From: Rubripirellula sp.
Lineage (GTDB): Bacteria > Planctomycetota > Planctomycetia > Pirellulales > Pirellulaceae
DNA length: 43,963 bases
Direction: 5' to 3'
Assembly: GCA_029213145.1 (NCBI GenBank)
Contig: JARGNK010000006.1
Location: 55,170-99,132, forward strand
The notes beneath the pieces were generated by a model, which worked only from the letters and a program-made list of their open reading frames with translations, did not search any database and had not been told where the DNA came from. Positions 26,625 through 37,000 of this stretch are shown here, in pieces; within the stretch, counting starts at the first letter, position 1; every line of letters starts with the position of its first letter. The translations under genes were made by a program, and so were the position numbers.

Positions 26625-28085
26625 TTAGACCTTCCAGCCGTCTCGGTATTCTCGCTGGATGAATTGCTTTAAATCTGGCCGGCCCTTCACTTCCATTTTG
26701 TCGGCATCCCATTCCAGTGGCGTATTGGGTTGCCGCTGCGCGATCACGCCCAGCAAAATCGTTTCGGTCATCGGACCGGCTAGTGAGAAGTTTGATTCGC
26801 CCTGGTCGATCTTGCCGTCGACCGCGTCGATCCATTCCTTGTAGTTGTCTTGGTCTCGAGCGCGAGGTAGCGATACCTCTGGCCATTCAAAACCATCGAC
26901 CTGGGATGACGTCTTCAGCACCCAATTGTTTTTTGAACGATGGAAGAACAGTTTGCCGTGTTCACCGATAATCACACTACCGTAATCGGCAAAGTTCATT
27001 CCTTCGAGCACCTCCTCGCTGGGATGGTTGTACTCATTACCATTCTTGACCAATTGCCATGAATCACGGTCAAAATGGGCATCGATATATCCATCGTACC
27101 AATGGAATTTAAAGCCATCTTTGGCCGCATACTGACTTGGGCCAAAGTCCCATGTGAGGATCGAGTTGATTGGGGGTGAGTAATCGGTAGCGCCCTGTTG
27201 TTTGGCAACCACCGATTGGGGCGAAAGGCGAGGCCCCGAATCGGGCTGCATCGCCCAGTAGCCCAAGTCCATGATGTGACATGCCATGTCGCCCAGTGCG
27301 CCAGTGCCGTAGTTCCACCAGCCGCGCCACGCGAACGGCGCGATCTTCGAGCTGTAATCGACGAAAGGTGCCGGACCGACCCATTGCTCCCAATCAATTC
27401 CTTCAGGGATCGGTTCGGGTTTTGGAGGGGCGGCAAATCCCTGCGGCCAAATCGGACGATTGGTCCAGGCGTGAATTTCTTTGACCTTACCGATCACTCC
27501 GGCCCGTAGCAGTTCAATGCAACGGCGCATGTGATCATTAGCGTGGGCTTGATTGCCCATCTGGGTTTTGACGCCGGTCCGTTTTGCGATGTCAGCCAGC
27601 ATTCTTGCTTCCCAAATGCCATGGGTCAGCGGTTTTTGGCAATAGACATGCTTGCCCGCTTGCATCGCTGCGGATGCCGCGTGGAAGTGGTGGTGATCAG
27701 GCGTTGAGACAGTGACCGCGTCGACTTTGTCACCGAGGTCGGCCAGCATTTCGCGGTAGTCCAAGTAGAACTTCGCGTCGGGGAATGAGGTCCGGGTTTG
27801 TCCCATTCGCTTCATTCGGCCCTGGAGATTGGAAAGTTTCTTGACGTCGACGATATCGACTAACGCCACGATTTCAAAACCCGCTTTTGCGGACCCATTG
27901 ATGTCAGCGGTTCCTTTACCGCCGGCGCCGATCCCGGCCAACGTCGGTTTTTCGACCCGTTTCTGACCAAGTGCCGGAAAAAAATGAAAACCGGCTAGTG
28001 CGCCAAGAGTCGTGGCAGTCTTGTTAAACTGTCGGCGGGAGACTTGTTTCGTACACTGCTGCGGATCGTCGTCGGAATTGAACAC
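26625..28085 (-). CDS. Tat-exported Gfo/Idh/MocA-family oxidoreductase
   Basis: This 486-residue NAD(P)-dependent oxidoreductase of sugar or polyol type is probably periplasmic with a pre-bound cofactor. The Tat signal SRRQFNKTATTLGALAGFHF is near the N-terminus. The Rossmann GIGAGGKG and VDAVTVSTPDHHHFHAASAAMQAGKHVYCQKPL follow, where QKP stands for the usual EKP and retains the Lys. The C-terminal substrate domain includes GWWNYGTGALGDMACHIMD. I chose GTG 28085 (VFNSDDDPQQ) because GAGG lies six bases before it; a TTG at 28151 would add 22 residues of poor fit. It is divergent, by about 40 bases, from the second DUF1549/DUF1553 gene, so the two probably share a regulatory region. Confidence 0.9.
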   Translation of the reverse strand: MFNSDDDPQQCTKQVSRRQFNKTATTLGALAGFHFFPALGQKRVEKPTLAGIGAGGKGTADINGSAKAGFEIVALVDIVDVKKLSNLQGRMKRMGQTRTSFPDAKFYLDYREMLADLGDKVDAVTVSTPDHHHFHAASAAMQAGKHVYCQKPLTHGIWEARMLADIAKRTGVKTQMGNQAHANDHMRRCIELLRAGVIGKVKEIHAWTNRPIWPQGFAAPPKPEPIPEGIDWEQWVGPAPFVDYSSKIAPFAWRGWWNYGTGALGDMACHIMDLGYWAMQPDSGPRLSPQSVVAKQQGATDYSPPINSILTWDFGPSQYAAKDGFKFHWYDGYIDAHFDRDSWQLVKNGNEYNHPSEEVLEGMNFADYGSVIIGEHGKLFFHRSKNNWVLKTSSQVDGFEWPEVSLPRARDQDNYKEWIDAVDGKIDQGESNFSLAGPMTETILLGVIAQRQPNTPLEWDADKMEVKGRPDLKQFIQREYRDGWKV

Positions 28086-28123
28086 GGGAAACCTCGCAAG
28101 TCGGGAGGGGAACTTGGATCGCG

Positions 28124-31009
28124 ATGAAATCGAGCAGAGATTGTAACCCAATGGCGAACCTCATACCGCTGATTTTGGCCTCGTTTTGGACATCCCGGTG
28201 TCGGTTGCCATCAGTGCAAGGGTCTTGGTTGCCATCAGTGCATCACTGGGTAGCAGTTCTGCTTGGGCTGATTTGTCTGGTTTCTGCTGAAGGGGCAGAA
28301 GTTACCGACTTCAATCGTGAGATTCTCCCGATCTTCGAACAGAAATGTTTTTCCTGTCATGGACCTGAAAAACAAAAATCTGGTTTGCGCGTCGATCGCC
28401 GTGCTGCAATGTTGAAGGGGGGGGACTACGGTGAGCCGACACTCATTCCTGGAAACTCTGCTGATAGTTTTCTGATCCAAGTGGTCTCCGGCGAGCACGC
28501 GGACTTGAAGATGCCTCCCAGTGGGGACTCATTGAGCGCGAATGAGATTTCGCTGCTTCGTCGCTGGATCGATTCTGGGGCGATCTGGCCGGAGCAAATG
28601 GAGGATTCCGCAGAGCAGTCGCAAGCATTGCATTGGTCGTTGCAACCATTGGCCGAAGCAAGGAAGTCTGATTCGATTGACTCACTGCTGGAAGCGAAAC
28701 TAAAGTCGGTCGGATTGGCTTACTCGCCTGGCTGTGATCCTGCATCGCTGCTTCGCCGGGTATCGTTCGTGTTGACAGGGCTGCCACCGACGATTGAAGA
28801 ATTAGACGAATTCTTGAACGATCCGGATGGTGTCGATGCAGCGTATGATCGTGCCATCGAACGTCTGCTCGACTCCCAGCGGTATGGTGAACGTTGGGCC
28901 CAGCATTGGTTGGATGTCATTCGATGGGCAGAGACGGTTGGTTTTGAAACCAATCTCGAGCGATCCCGTGCTTGGCCCTACCGTGATTGGGTGATTGATG
29001 CGCTGAACGAAGACAAGCCCTACGATCAGTTTCTGTTTGAGCAGATCGCTGGCGATACGGTCGGGCAGGATGCCGCGCTTGGTTTTCTTGTCGCTGGCCC
29101 GGCTAACTTACCGGGGCAAATTGGACGTGACGAAGAAGCAATGCGGCAAGCCAGGCAGGATGAATTAGACGAAGTAATTCGTACCGTCAGTCAAAGTGTG
29201 ATGGGGCTGACCGTTGGCTGCGCCCGTTGTCATAACCACAAATTTGATCCGATTAAGCAAGTCGATTATTACTCGATGCAAGCTATCTTTGCCGGATTGA
29301 CTTACGGTAATCGGCGTTGGCGAGGAGAGCAGAACGATCAGTGGGTGGCCCGGGTGCCCGCGGCGCAAGCGAACGTGAATCGCTTGGTCGAGGAATTAGC
29401 CGCCACGAGAATCGAGCTGGGCTTGCAGTCGGCTGTCGAGGATTTGCACACCGAACGATTCGAGCCGGTATCTGCGAAGTCAGTCCGCATGGAAATCGAT
29501 GCCACCGCAAATCATGGGGCTGCTTCGCTGTACGAGTTTGAAATCTACTCGTCGGATACCGCCGAGATTGCGGCGGACGGGGTGGCGGCGTCAATCAACG
29601 TTGCGTTGGCATCAATGGGCGCACAGCCTTCGGCATCCAGTTTCGCGTTGGCGAATCAAACGCGTCACTTTGATAACCTTGTTGATGGGGACCGGGATCG
29701 TCGGCAAGCGTTTCCATGGGTCGCGGCAAGTGGTGGGCCCGCTTGGATTCAGATCGATCTTGCGAAGCCTGCGATGATTGATCGGATCCGTTGGGATCGG
29801 GGTAGCGGGGTGCCGGTTCAGTACAAAATCCTGGTTCTGCCGGCTGATGGTTCTGATTGGGTTAGCGTCGCTGACACATCGCGGCGAATGCTTCGTGAAG
29901 ATGACTTGCGAAAGGCAACGCAGATTTCGATTGCGGATTTGTCACTTGATCAAATCGAAACGCTGGTTGCTCAAATCTCGCAGTTGCGCGTGGCACGAGC
30001 GGAGTTGGCGAGGCTCTCGGCGGGGCCACAAGTCTTTTCCGCTAGGTTCTCGTCATCCCCAGGTCCCTCCTGGAGGCTTCATCGTGGTGACCCGATGCAG
30101 CGTCGCGAACTCGTTTCGCCCACCATTCCTGCCGTTCTGGGCGAGCTCGATTTGCCGCCTGACGCGCCCGACGTGGATCGTCGAGTGGCCCTGGCGAAAC
30201 ATTTTATTAGCCCTGATCATCCGTTGGCCGCACGCGTGATCGTAAACCGTGTTTGGCAGCATCACTTTGGTACCGGCTTAGTCGACACGCCGTCTGATTT
30301 CGGTGTGATGGGGTCAAAGCCAATGCATCCGGAATTACTCGACTTCTTGGCATCGGAGCTGATCGCGAAAGGTTGGTCAATCAAGCATCTGCATCGTTTG
30401 ATTCTCTCGTCTCATGCATTTCGGCAAGCAAGTCAGCCACGTGCTGCCGCACTGGAAATGGATGCCGAGTCACGCTTGCTTTGGCGTTTTCCGCCACGGC
30501 GTTTGGAAGCTGAAGCGATTCGAGATTCCATTCTGCTCGTCAGCGGTAATTTGAATTTGAAAATGGGTGGCCCAGGATTCAATCTGTTTCAGCAACGTGG
30601 TGGTTTGAGTGGGTACACGCCGATCGAAACCTTTGAAGGGGAAGGATTACGGCGAATGATCTACTCGCACAAGATCCGCATGCAATCGGTCGATGTCTTT
30701 GGGGCGTTCGATTGTCCGGATGCCGGTCAAATGAAGCCGAAGCGAACCTATTCGATCACCCCGACGCAATCGCTCGGCTTGTTCAATAGTCCGATGGTAT
30801 TGCAGCAGGCGGATGTTTTAGCCGAGAGAGTTCAATCACAATGCCCCGATTCGATCGCCAGCCAGGTTGATCTTGTGTTTCGCTTAGCGTTATCACGAAT
30901 GCCGCATGATCAGGAGCGGAGCCAAATGGTGAAATTTGTTGAAGGCGAAGGTCTGCAGCAGTTGTGTCGTGTGTTATTCAATACCAGCGAGTTTTTGTAC
31001 ATCCAATGA
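28124..31009 (+). CDS. Planctomycete PSD1-type CxxCH / DUF1549 / DUF1553 protein with F5/8C-like insert
   Basis: This is a 961-residue paralogue of the 14.6 kb gene. It has a signal region (core [17 protein letters not shown]), PSD1 heme motif CFSCH (C75, C78, H79) and [15 protein letters not shown]1549 follows with [17 protein letters not shown] and a second [12 protein letters not shown]. In place of the golvesin-like insert it carries a beta-rich segment at about 446-600 resembling an F5/8 type C (discoidin-like) sugar-binding domain ([49 protein letters not shown]). DUF1553 begins about 685 ([19 protein letters not shown]). ATG 28124 or 28151 may start it. A 16-bp direct repeat (28203-28218 and 28227-28242) sits in the signal region. 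Its stop overlaps the DUF1501 start (ATGA). Confidence 0.92.
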   Translation: MKSSRDCNPMANLIPLILASFWTSRCRLPSVQGSWLPSVHHWVAVLLGLICLVSAEGAEVTDFNREILPIFEQKCFSCHGPEKQKSGLRVDRRAAMLKGGDYGEPTLIPGNSADSFLIQVVSGEHADLKMPPSGDSLSANEISLLRRWIDSGAIWPEQMEDSAEQSQALHWSLQPLAEARKSDSIDSLLEAKLKSVGLAYSPGCDPASLLRRVSFVLTGLPPTIEELDEFLNDPDGVDAAYDRAIERLLDSQRYGERWAQHWLDVIRWAETVGFETNLERSRAWPYRDWVIDALNEDKPYDQFLFEQIAGDTVGQDAALGFLVAGPANLPGQIGRDEEAMRQARQDELDEVIRTVSQSVMGLTVGCARCHNHKFDPIKQVDYYSMQAIFAGLTYGNRRWRGEQNDQWVARVPAAQANVNRLVEELAATRIELGLQSAVEDLHTERFEPVSAKSVRMEIDATANHGAASLYEFEIYSSDTAEIAADGVAASINVALASMGAQPSASSFALANQTRHFDNLVDGDRDRRQAFPWVAASGGPAWIQIDLAKPAMIDRIRWDRGSGVPVQYKILVLPADGSDWVSVADTSRRMLREDDLRKATQISIADLSLDQIETLVAQISQLRVARAELARLSAGPQVFSARFSSSPGPSWRLHRGDPMQRRELVSPTIPAVLGELDLPPDAPDVDRRVALAKHFISPDHPLAARVIVNRVWQHHFGTGLVDTPSDFGVMGSKPMHPELLDFLASELIAKGWSIKHLHRLILSSHAFRQASQPRAAALEMDAESRLLWRFPPRRLEAEAIRDSILLVSGNLNLKMGGPGFNLFQQRGGLSGYTPIETFEGEGLRRMIYSHKIRMQSVDVFGAFDCPDAGQMKPKRTYSITPTQSLGLFNSPMVLQQADVLAERVQSQCPDSIASQVDLVFRLALSRMPHDQERSQMVKFVEGEGLQQLCRVLFNTSEFLYIQ

Positions 31010-32469
31010 ATCAATCCAATGGTCGTCTGGAATCATCTAATCGCCGAAGTTTTTTTACGGGTTCGTCCTCGGCGCTGGCGGGCATTGCACTTTCAACGCT
31101 CCTCGATACGGATCTTCAGGCAGCGAACCCGCCGTCTGAATCGGTGGTCGATCCACAGAACCCAACAGCGGTCCGCCCTCCACATTTTGAAGCCAAAGCG
31201 AAGAACGTAATCGTTGTCTTTTGTTCTGGAGCGATTAGTCATGTTGATACATTCGATTACAAACCAGAGCTAGAACGTCTGGATGGAAAGCCGTTGCCGG
31301 GCAACGAAAAACTTGTTTCTTTCCAGGGACCGAATGGCAACCTGACGAAATCTTTTTGGCCGTACCGGCCGCGGGGTGAGTGTGGAAAAATGGTGTCAGA
31401 TTTGGTCCCAAGAATTGGCGACCTATCCGATGAAATTTGCTACTTCCATTCGCTTACGAATAAGTCCAACACGCATGGTCCGGCTGAGAACGTGATGAAT
31501 ACCGGGTTCGCGTTTGATGGATTTCCCAGTATGGGAGCGTGGGTGAACTTTGCTTTGGGGAGTGAGAATCAAAATTTGCCAGCCTTCGTCGCGATTGAAG
31601 ATCCGCGCGGTATGCCACAATCGGGCCCCAACAACTGGGCGTCCGGATTCTTGCCAGCTGCCTTTCAAGGCACACCCTTGAATGCTGCCAAACCGATCCG
31701 TTTCTTGCAAAGGCCCGATGGGGTATCCGCCCAAACCGATGCTTCGGCTCGCTCTGCATTGAAGTTGTTGGAGGAATCGAACCAACGTCGCTATCCAGGT
31801 GATGCGCAGCTGGCAGCACGATTGGCCAGCTATGAACTTGCAGCGCGGATGCAATTGCATGTGCCAGAGGTTGTCAACGTTCAAGACGAGCCTGAGCATG
31901 TGCGCAAGTTGTATGGCGCCGACAGTGGGAACGCGACCAAGGCTGCATTCGCGAATAATTGCATTTTGGCACGACGATTGATCGAAAGTGGTGTCCGATT
32001 TGTTCAGTTATTTAACGGCGCGTATGCGTCAGGTGGAAACCTGAACTGGGACGGCCACAGTCGCTTGAAGTCGCAATACGATATTCACGGCGACATTTTG
32101 GATCAGCCGGTGGCCGGATTGCTGACCGACCTAAAGCAGCGTGGCATGCTGGAATCAACGCTGCTGATATTCGCCACTGAATTTGGCCGCATGCCAATGT
32201 TGCAAGCCGGCACGTTTGGTCGCGACCACAATCCGTTAGGGTTTACCTGTTGGATGGCCGGCGGCGGGGTGAGGAAGGGTTTCAGCTACGGTGCCACCGA
32301 CCCATTCGGATTCCAAGCCCAAGAGAACGTGATTACGTCACACGATTTTCATGCAACGATATTGCACTTATTGGGGCTTCGCCATCGCGAGCTGACATTC
32401 TATCACAATGGGATTCAGCGCCGCCTCACTGATGTGCATGGAAAGGTGATCACTGAGGTTTTGGCTTAA
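31006..32469 (+). CDS. DUF1501 protein, Tat-type signal, second copy
   Basis: This 487-residue DUF1501 protein starts at ATG 31006, overlapping the upstream stop. It has a Tat-like signal [21 protein letters not shown], then [86 protein letters not shown] and [21 protein letters not shown]. It has CSGAISHVD where the first copy has MHGGPSHVD, so the two copies are diverged paralogues. Functionally paired with the gene before it; substrate unknown. Confidence 0.92.
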   Translation: MNQSNGRLESSNRRSFFTGSSSALAGIALSTLLDTDLQAANPPSESVVDPQNPTAVRPPHFEAKAKNVIVVFCSGAISHVDTFDYKPELERLDGKPLPGNEKLVSFQGPNGNLTKSFWPYRPRGECGKMVSDLVPRIGDLSDEICYFHSLTNKSNTHGPAENVMNTGFAFDGFPSMGAWVNFALGSENQNLPAFVAIEDPRGMPQSGPNNWASGFLPAAFQGTPLNAAKPIRFLQRPDGVSAQTDASARSALKLLEESNQRRYPGDAQLAARLASYELAARMQLHVPEVVNVQDEPEHVRKLYGADSGNATKAAFANNCILARRLIESGVRFVQLFNGAYASGGNLNWDGHSRLKSQYDIHGDILDQPVAGLLTDLKQRGMLESTLLIFATEFGRMPMLQAGTFGRDHNPLGFTCWMAGGGVRKGFSYGATDPFGFQAQENVITSHDFHATILHLLGLRHRELTFYHNGIQRRLTDVHGKVITEVLA

Positions 32470-32492
32470 TCCAGTGAACGCGGAACACCATT

Positions 32493-32526
32493 GGGTCACC
32501 AAGTCAACGAAACGACTTGGTGACCC
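32493..32526. terminator. Strong 13-bp hairpin between convergent genes
   Basis: GGGTCACCAAGTC (32493-32505), an 8-base loop, and its exact complement GACTTGGTGACCC (32514-32526). It lies between the DUF1501 stop at 32469 (+) and the epimerase stop at 32591 (-), the position expected of a bidirectional terminator. There is no T-run, so termination may depend on the stem alone or on Rho. Confidence 0.7.
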
Positions 32527-32590
32527 CGCTTGGTCCAGGTAAACGTTGGTCCCTCGTTTGCCGGCAACCGCCTGCTCACGTTGAATCCAA

Positions 32591-33688
32591 CTAGTTCCCA
32601 AACTGAAACACGGTTGTTGTCTTATAGGTTTCGCCCGGTTTCAGAATGGTGCTGGGGAAGTTTTTCTGATTGGGGCTGTCTGGGTAGTGCTGTGTTTCGA
32701 GGCAGAAACCGCCGCGATTCACGTATGGTTTACCAGACTTGCCGGTTAGGCGACCGTCCAGGAAGTTGCCGCAATAGAATTGGATTCCCGGTTGGGTGGT
32801 TCGAAACACCATGGTCCGTCCAGACTCAGGCTCGTGCACACGAGCAGCGACTGCCATGCCATCACCGTCACGGTCGATCACGAAGTTGTGGTCGTATCCC
32901 AATCCGAATTCGAGTTGTTCGTTGTCTTGTGAAATGTCGCGACCGATTGCTTTGGCTGTGGTGAAATCAAAAGGGGTCCCTGCGACGGCGGCCAATTCGC
33001 CGGTCGGGATCAAGGTGGAAGTTACCGGTGTGTACTTCTTTGCATTGATCATGAGTTCATGATCTAGAATGGTGCCATTCCCCTCCCCTTTCAGATTGAA
33101 ATAGGTGTGCTGCGTCAGGTTCACAGGGGTCGCTTTGTCGGTTGTCGCGTCGTATTCAACGATCAGTTCGGTCTTGTCGGTCCATTTGTAGGTGACTTTG
33201 ACACTGAGATTGCCGGGGTAGCCTTCTTCTTTGTCGTTGGCGAGGTAGCTTAGTTCCAATCCGGACCAGCCTTCGCCACCGACCAACTTGGCGTCCCAGA
33301 CAACTTTGTCGAATCCGATGACTCCACCATGCAGGTGATTGGGAGCGTTGTTCTTCGCCAAGCTGTAGGTCTCACCATCAATCGTGAATTCGCCGTTCGC
33401 GATCCGGTTGCCGTAACGACCGACGATGGCACCAAAATAAGGTTTGTCCACGGCGTTGATATAGTCTTCGACCCGGTCATAGCCGAGAGCGATATCTCCC
33501 ATTTTGCCGTTGCGATCAGGCACCATGATGGAGGTGACGATTGCCCCGTAATTGGTCACCTTCAGTTTTGCACCGCTGCTGTTGGTGAAGGTGTAAAGTT
33601 TGATGTTGTCAAAGTCGCTGATTTGCTGAGCGGCCACGGAATTAGCCAGCAGAGAGCAAAGCACAAGGAGAGCGAGAATGTTTTTCAT
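32591..33688 (-). CDS. galM: Exported aldose 1-epimerase (galactose mutarotase)
   Basis: This 365-residue enzyme interconverts alpha and beta anomers of hexoses. A signal peptide (MKNILALLVLCSLLANSVAAQ) places it outside the cytoplasm. Family motifs are GRYGNRIANGEFTIDG, NHLHGGVIGFDK (catalytic His), PVNLTQHTYFNLKG (second catalytic His), YDHNFVID, TTQPGIQFYCGN and the catalytic Glu in FCLETQHYPDSPN. All look intact. Position next to the second DUF1549/DUF1553-DUF1501 pair and the Gfo/Idh/MocA gene fits a secreted sugar-processing locus (inferred). It is transcribed alone, convergent to the DUF1501 gene. Confidence 0.94.
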   Translation of the reverse strand: MKNILALLVLCSLLANSVAAQQISDFDNIKLYTFTNSSGAKLKVTNYGAIVTSIMVPDRNGKMGDIALGYDRVEDYINAVDKPYFGAIVGRYGNRIANGEFTIDGETYSLAKNNAPNHLHGGVIGFDKVVWDAKLVGGEGWSGLELSYLANDKEEGYPGNLSVKVTYKWTDKTELIVEYDATTDKATPVNLTQHTYFNLKGEGNGTILDHELMINAKKYTPVTSTLIPTGELAAVAGTPFDFTTAKAIGRDISQDNEQLEFGLGYDHNFVIDRDGDGMAVAARVHEPESGRTMVFRTTQPGIQFYCGNFLDGRLTGKSGKPYVNRGGFCLETQHYPDSPNQKNFPSTILKPGETYKTTTVFQFGN

Positions 33689-34030
33689 GGTAGTGCTAGG
33701 ATCAAGGAGGGGATAACTTTGGGGCTCCCATGATAGCAGGACTGTTTGATGCTGGGTGGACCCAACGCAATTCCTGCGGCTATGCCTTTTCGATACGCCC
33801 CTGCGTCAGTTCATGGCTGTTGTGAAAGTCCGTGGGATTCCCGCAGCGATCAATTTGAATTTCTTCGCGGCACTCAAGCAGCAATCCTGCATGAACCGTG
33901 CTGGGATTTTGCGTGGTGACTCGCTCGCAGGTTCGGGAAAACGGTGAGTCGCAGATGGTTGTTGCAGCTGTTGTCGACGCTGCCTGAGCGGTTACCATCG
34001 AAATACTTCGATGGTTTTCAGGTTGATGGG
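33689..34030. other. Intergenic region between yhaN and galM
   Basis: About 340 bases between two minus-strand genes: the 3' end of yhaN (34031) and the galM start (33688). It holds the yhaN terminator hairpin (33993-34014) and should hold the galM promoter. GGAG at about 33704-33707, some 15 bases before the galM ATG on the minus strand, is a weak ribosome-binding site. No gene is supported; frames of 60 to 140 residues here lack family resemblance. Confidence 0.55.
33993..34014 (-). terminator. Hairpin terminator of the addB-addA-yhaO-yhaN operon
   Basis: ACCATCGAA, a 4-base loop, TTCGATGGT: a perfect 9-bp stem 16 bases after the yhaN stop. On the minus strand it is followed by AACCGC, not T-rich; the + strand has TTTC after it. 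Placement rather than a T-run is the reason for the call. Confidence 0.5.
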
Positions 34031-37000
34031 TCAGGCGAGTGTGTGGAGATGATAGTCGCCTTGGTTCAGCGTTTGTTCTGCCAGTTCGATGACGTGTTGG
34101 TGGTGGGTAAAGAGGATCACTTGCGTCGTTGTCGATAGATCCGAGAACGCGTGCAAGGCAGCAGAGGCACGCTGGTCGTCCAGTTGAATCAAGCAATCGT
34201 CGATCACCAGCGGTATCGGTTTGGACAAGCCAATTTGATATTCCAAACTTGCCAGGCGGAGCGCGAGATAGAGGGTGTCGGCTGTCCCGTCACTCATAGC
34301 CAATGAGGGAACCGTATCTCCATTCGCCTTGATTCCGAATAGCGTCGCACGACCTTTTGGGTCGTAGTCAGGGCGAAGCTCGCTGTAAGTATTGCACGTG
34401 AGTTGTTGAAAGTACTTGTTGGCGAAATTCAAGATCGGGCTTTGGTGGGCTTTGCGATAATGATCAATCGCATGACGAAGGACCATCGACGCAATTTTTG
34501 TGCGCGCATAATCTTCGCAATCTCGATTCAATTCACCGGCGGTGAATTGAATTGATTGGATCAACTCAGAAGCCTCTGCACCACCGTCAATTTTTTCCAG
34601 CTCGTGTTGAATGGCACCGACTTGTTGCTGTAGATCAGCGTGTCGTTCGCGCTGTTGTTTTAGTCGCGTCTCTTCGTCCGCGATCTGACTCTCAAGCATC
34701 CCAGGTTGTTGCTTCCCAGCTTCCTCGATGAATTCAGCGAGCGGTGTGTCTTCTGCCAGAATAATGAGCTGATTTTCGAGGCCGCGTAACTCAGATTCGA
34801 ATTCCCTGCGTTGTGCTGAATTTCGTTCAATCTCTGGCAATTCATCGGCAGTCTCACATCCGGCTTCTTTGCATAGTTCTGCGAGTACCGCCTCACATGC
34901 GTTCTGCTGCATCTGGGCTTCTGACATTCGTTGTTCGGCCTGGTCGATTTGATCTCGCAGTGTGGTCCGCGTGTTGTCCGCGCTAAGCTCGGTCTGTAGT
35001 TGTTGGTAAAGCTCTTGGGCAATTTCTGTTGCTGGCCGTTCAGTGTTGGGCTCGAATTGGGTGGCGGCAACTAATCGGTCAACTCGGGCTTGAAAGCTTG
35101 CATCATCCTCTCCGATCGATTGGATGCGTCGAACCAGGATGTCCCGCTCACGCTTTTTGTTGTGCAGATCGGTGATTTGGTCAAGCATCAATGAAACTTC
35201 ATCGGTGCCAACACGTTCGTCTCCTGTGAACGACTCTGTGACACGTTGCCATTCTTCTCGCCATTGATCGATCTTTTGTTGGGCTGTTTCCAGTCTGATT
35301 TCTGCTTTTGGCGATTCTTCGGCGAGTTCTTCTCGCCGACGTCGCAACGCCTCGAAATGTTGGTGTTGTTGTGAGGCTTTGCTGCGTGCCGCCAGGGCGG
35401 AGTCGTAAAGCGAAATCAGGTCATCGTTGGGGACCTGATTTGTGATCTCTTCAGTTGGTTCAGCGAACAGACTGCCTTGGTAAGTGGCGGTTTCAGCGGT
35501 CTTGCCTGAGTGGATGCTGGCAGGCAGGGTGTGCGCAAGTGCTTTGCTGAGCCGTTTAATTGCAACTTCGACGCGGTTTTGAAGTTGCTCCATTCGTCGC
35601 TCACCCTCACGCCATTGGGTTAGCGATTCGCAGAACAACGCATGGTCTGTCGCCCAACTTTGCATTCGTTCTGGTTCGCTCGCAGCAATGCCGTATTTCC
35701 GCCAAGCAGCTTTCCATTGCTGTTGATTCTTTTCCACATTCTGGGAAGCGGCCGTGAGTTCGGCTTCCAGTTTTTGGCACTGCTCGGTGAGTTGGGCGAG
35801 TTGGTAAGCAGATTGTTCGCGTTGGTGGACTTGCTGATGATGCGTCCGCATTGTGTCATTCAGCTGATCGGCAGATGCGATTTTTTGACAGAGTTCGTCA
35901 ACTTTTTCGACGATCTGCTTTCGATCCGCGTCGGTGGATGTCGTCGCCAAGTAACGCATCTCTTCAACAATGTCATCGCGATGTTGTCGAGTCGTCGTTA
36001 ATTCCGCAAGTGTTGGTAGCGGTAGTTCCGATTGCTGCTGCGAGATCTGTCGAGCGAGTTCCTCCTGCATTTGCTTTGAGTGTAAGGCTTGTTTTCGAAC
36101 GTTTTCTTGTTCGCGATCCGCATGGTCGATCGCATCCGTCAGCGAACGGATTTGTGACGGAGACGGCAGGATGAGTTCGGCTGCGTCATCCAGGTTGCCG
36201 TCAAAACCCTCAAGGCGGCGAAACAATTGTTCACAGCGTTTTTGCAGTGAAGAATTGGCGGCGAGTTGATCAGTCACGGCTTCTAGTATTGTCTGCGGAT
36301 TCCCAACGGCGTCGATTGCATTGGATACGATGATCGGGTCAGTTGGCGTGCCGATGGTCTCTAGTTCTTCACTGACATCGTCCGCCCGACGCTGTGTTGA
36401 TTCGACGGAGTCACTTGCTTCATTCCGCTGGCTGATCAGTGTTTCGTAACTGGATGCCAGTTGGCGAATGCGATTGCGACTGCTGTCTGAAAGTTTTAAC
36501 TTGTCGATGGCATGTTCCATCGCTTCGGGCCAGCGATCGGCAGTATGTTGTGCGGGTATATCGGCGGAGAGTTGGCCGAGTAGATCAGCAATTTTTCGGT
36601 CCAGGTTGTTTCGGTTTCGGAGAAGGCCTTCACGATCCCGTTCTGCTTTGGTCCTTGAAGCAACTTCTTGGAACACCGATTGGATTTCGGTTTTTTGATG
36701 GAGAATTGCATCGTTGACGGGTGATTTCTCCAGGCGACGATTCATCTCGGTGATGCGTCGCTGGGTTTCGTTGCGGATACTGCGGGCAGTTTCGCGATCG
36801 GAGACCGTTTGTAGACGTCTCTCGGTAAAAGCTTTGTCAAGGCAGGGGGATTCACTGAAACCGTTGAGTGTCTCGGTGGTTGTCCTCCAATTTGGAATCA
36901 GCGGGACTGCCTGCTTGAAATGTTGGAGTTGATTGTGTCGACGGATTGAGTTTTCAATTTGCTTACTCAGTTGCTCCGATTCGTTGCGACGGGTGACGAG

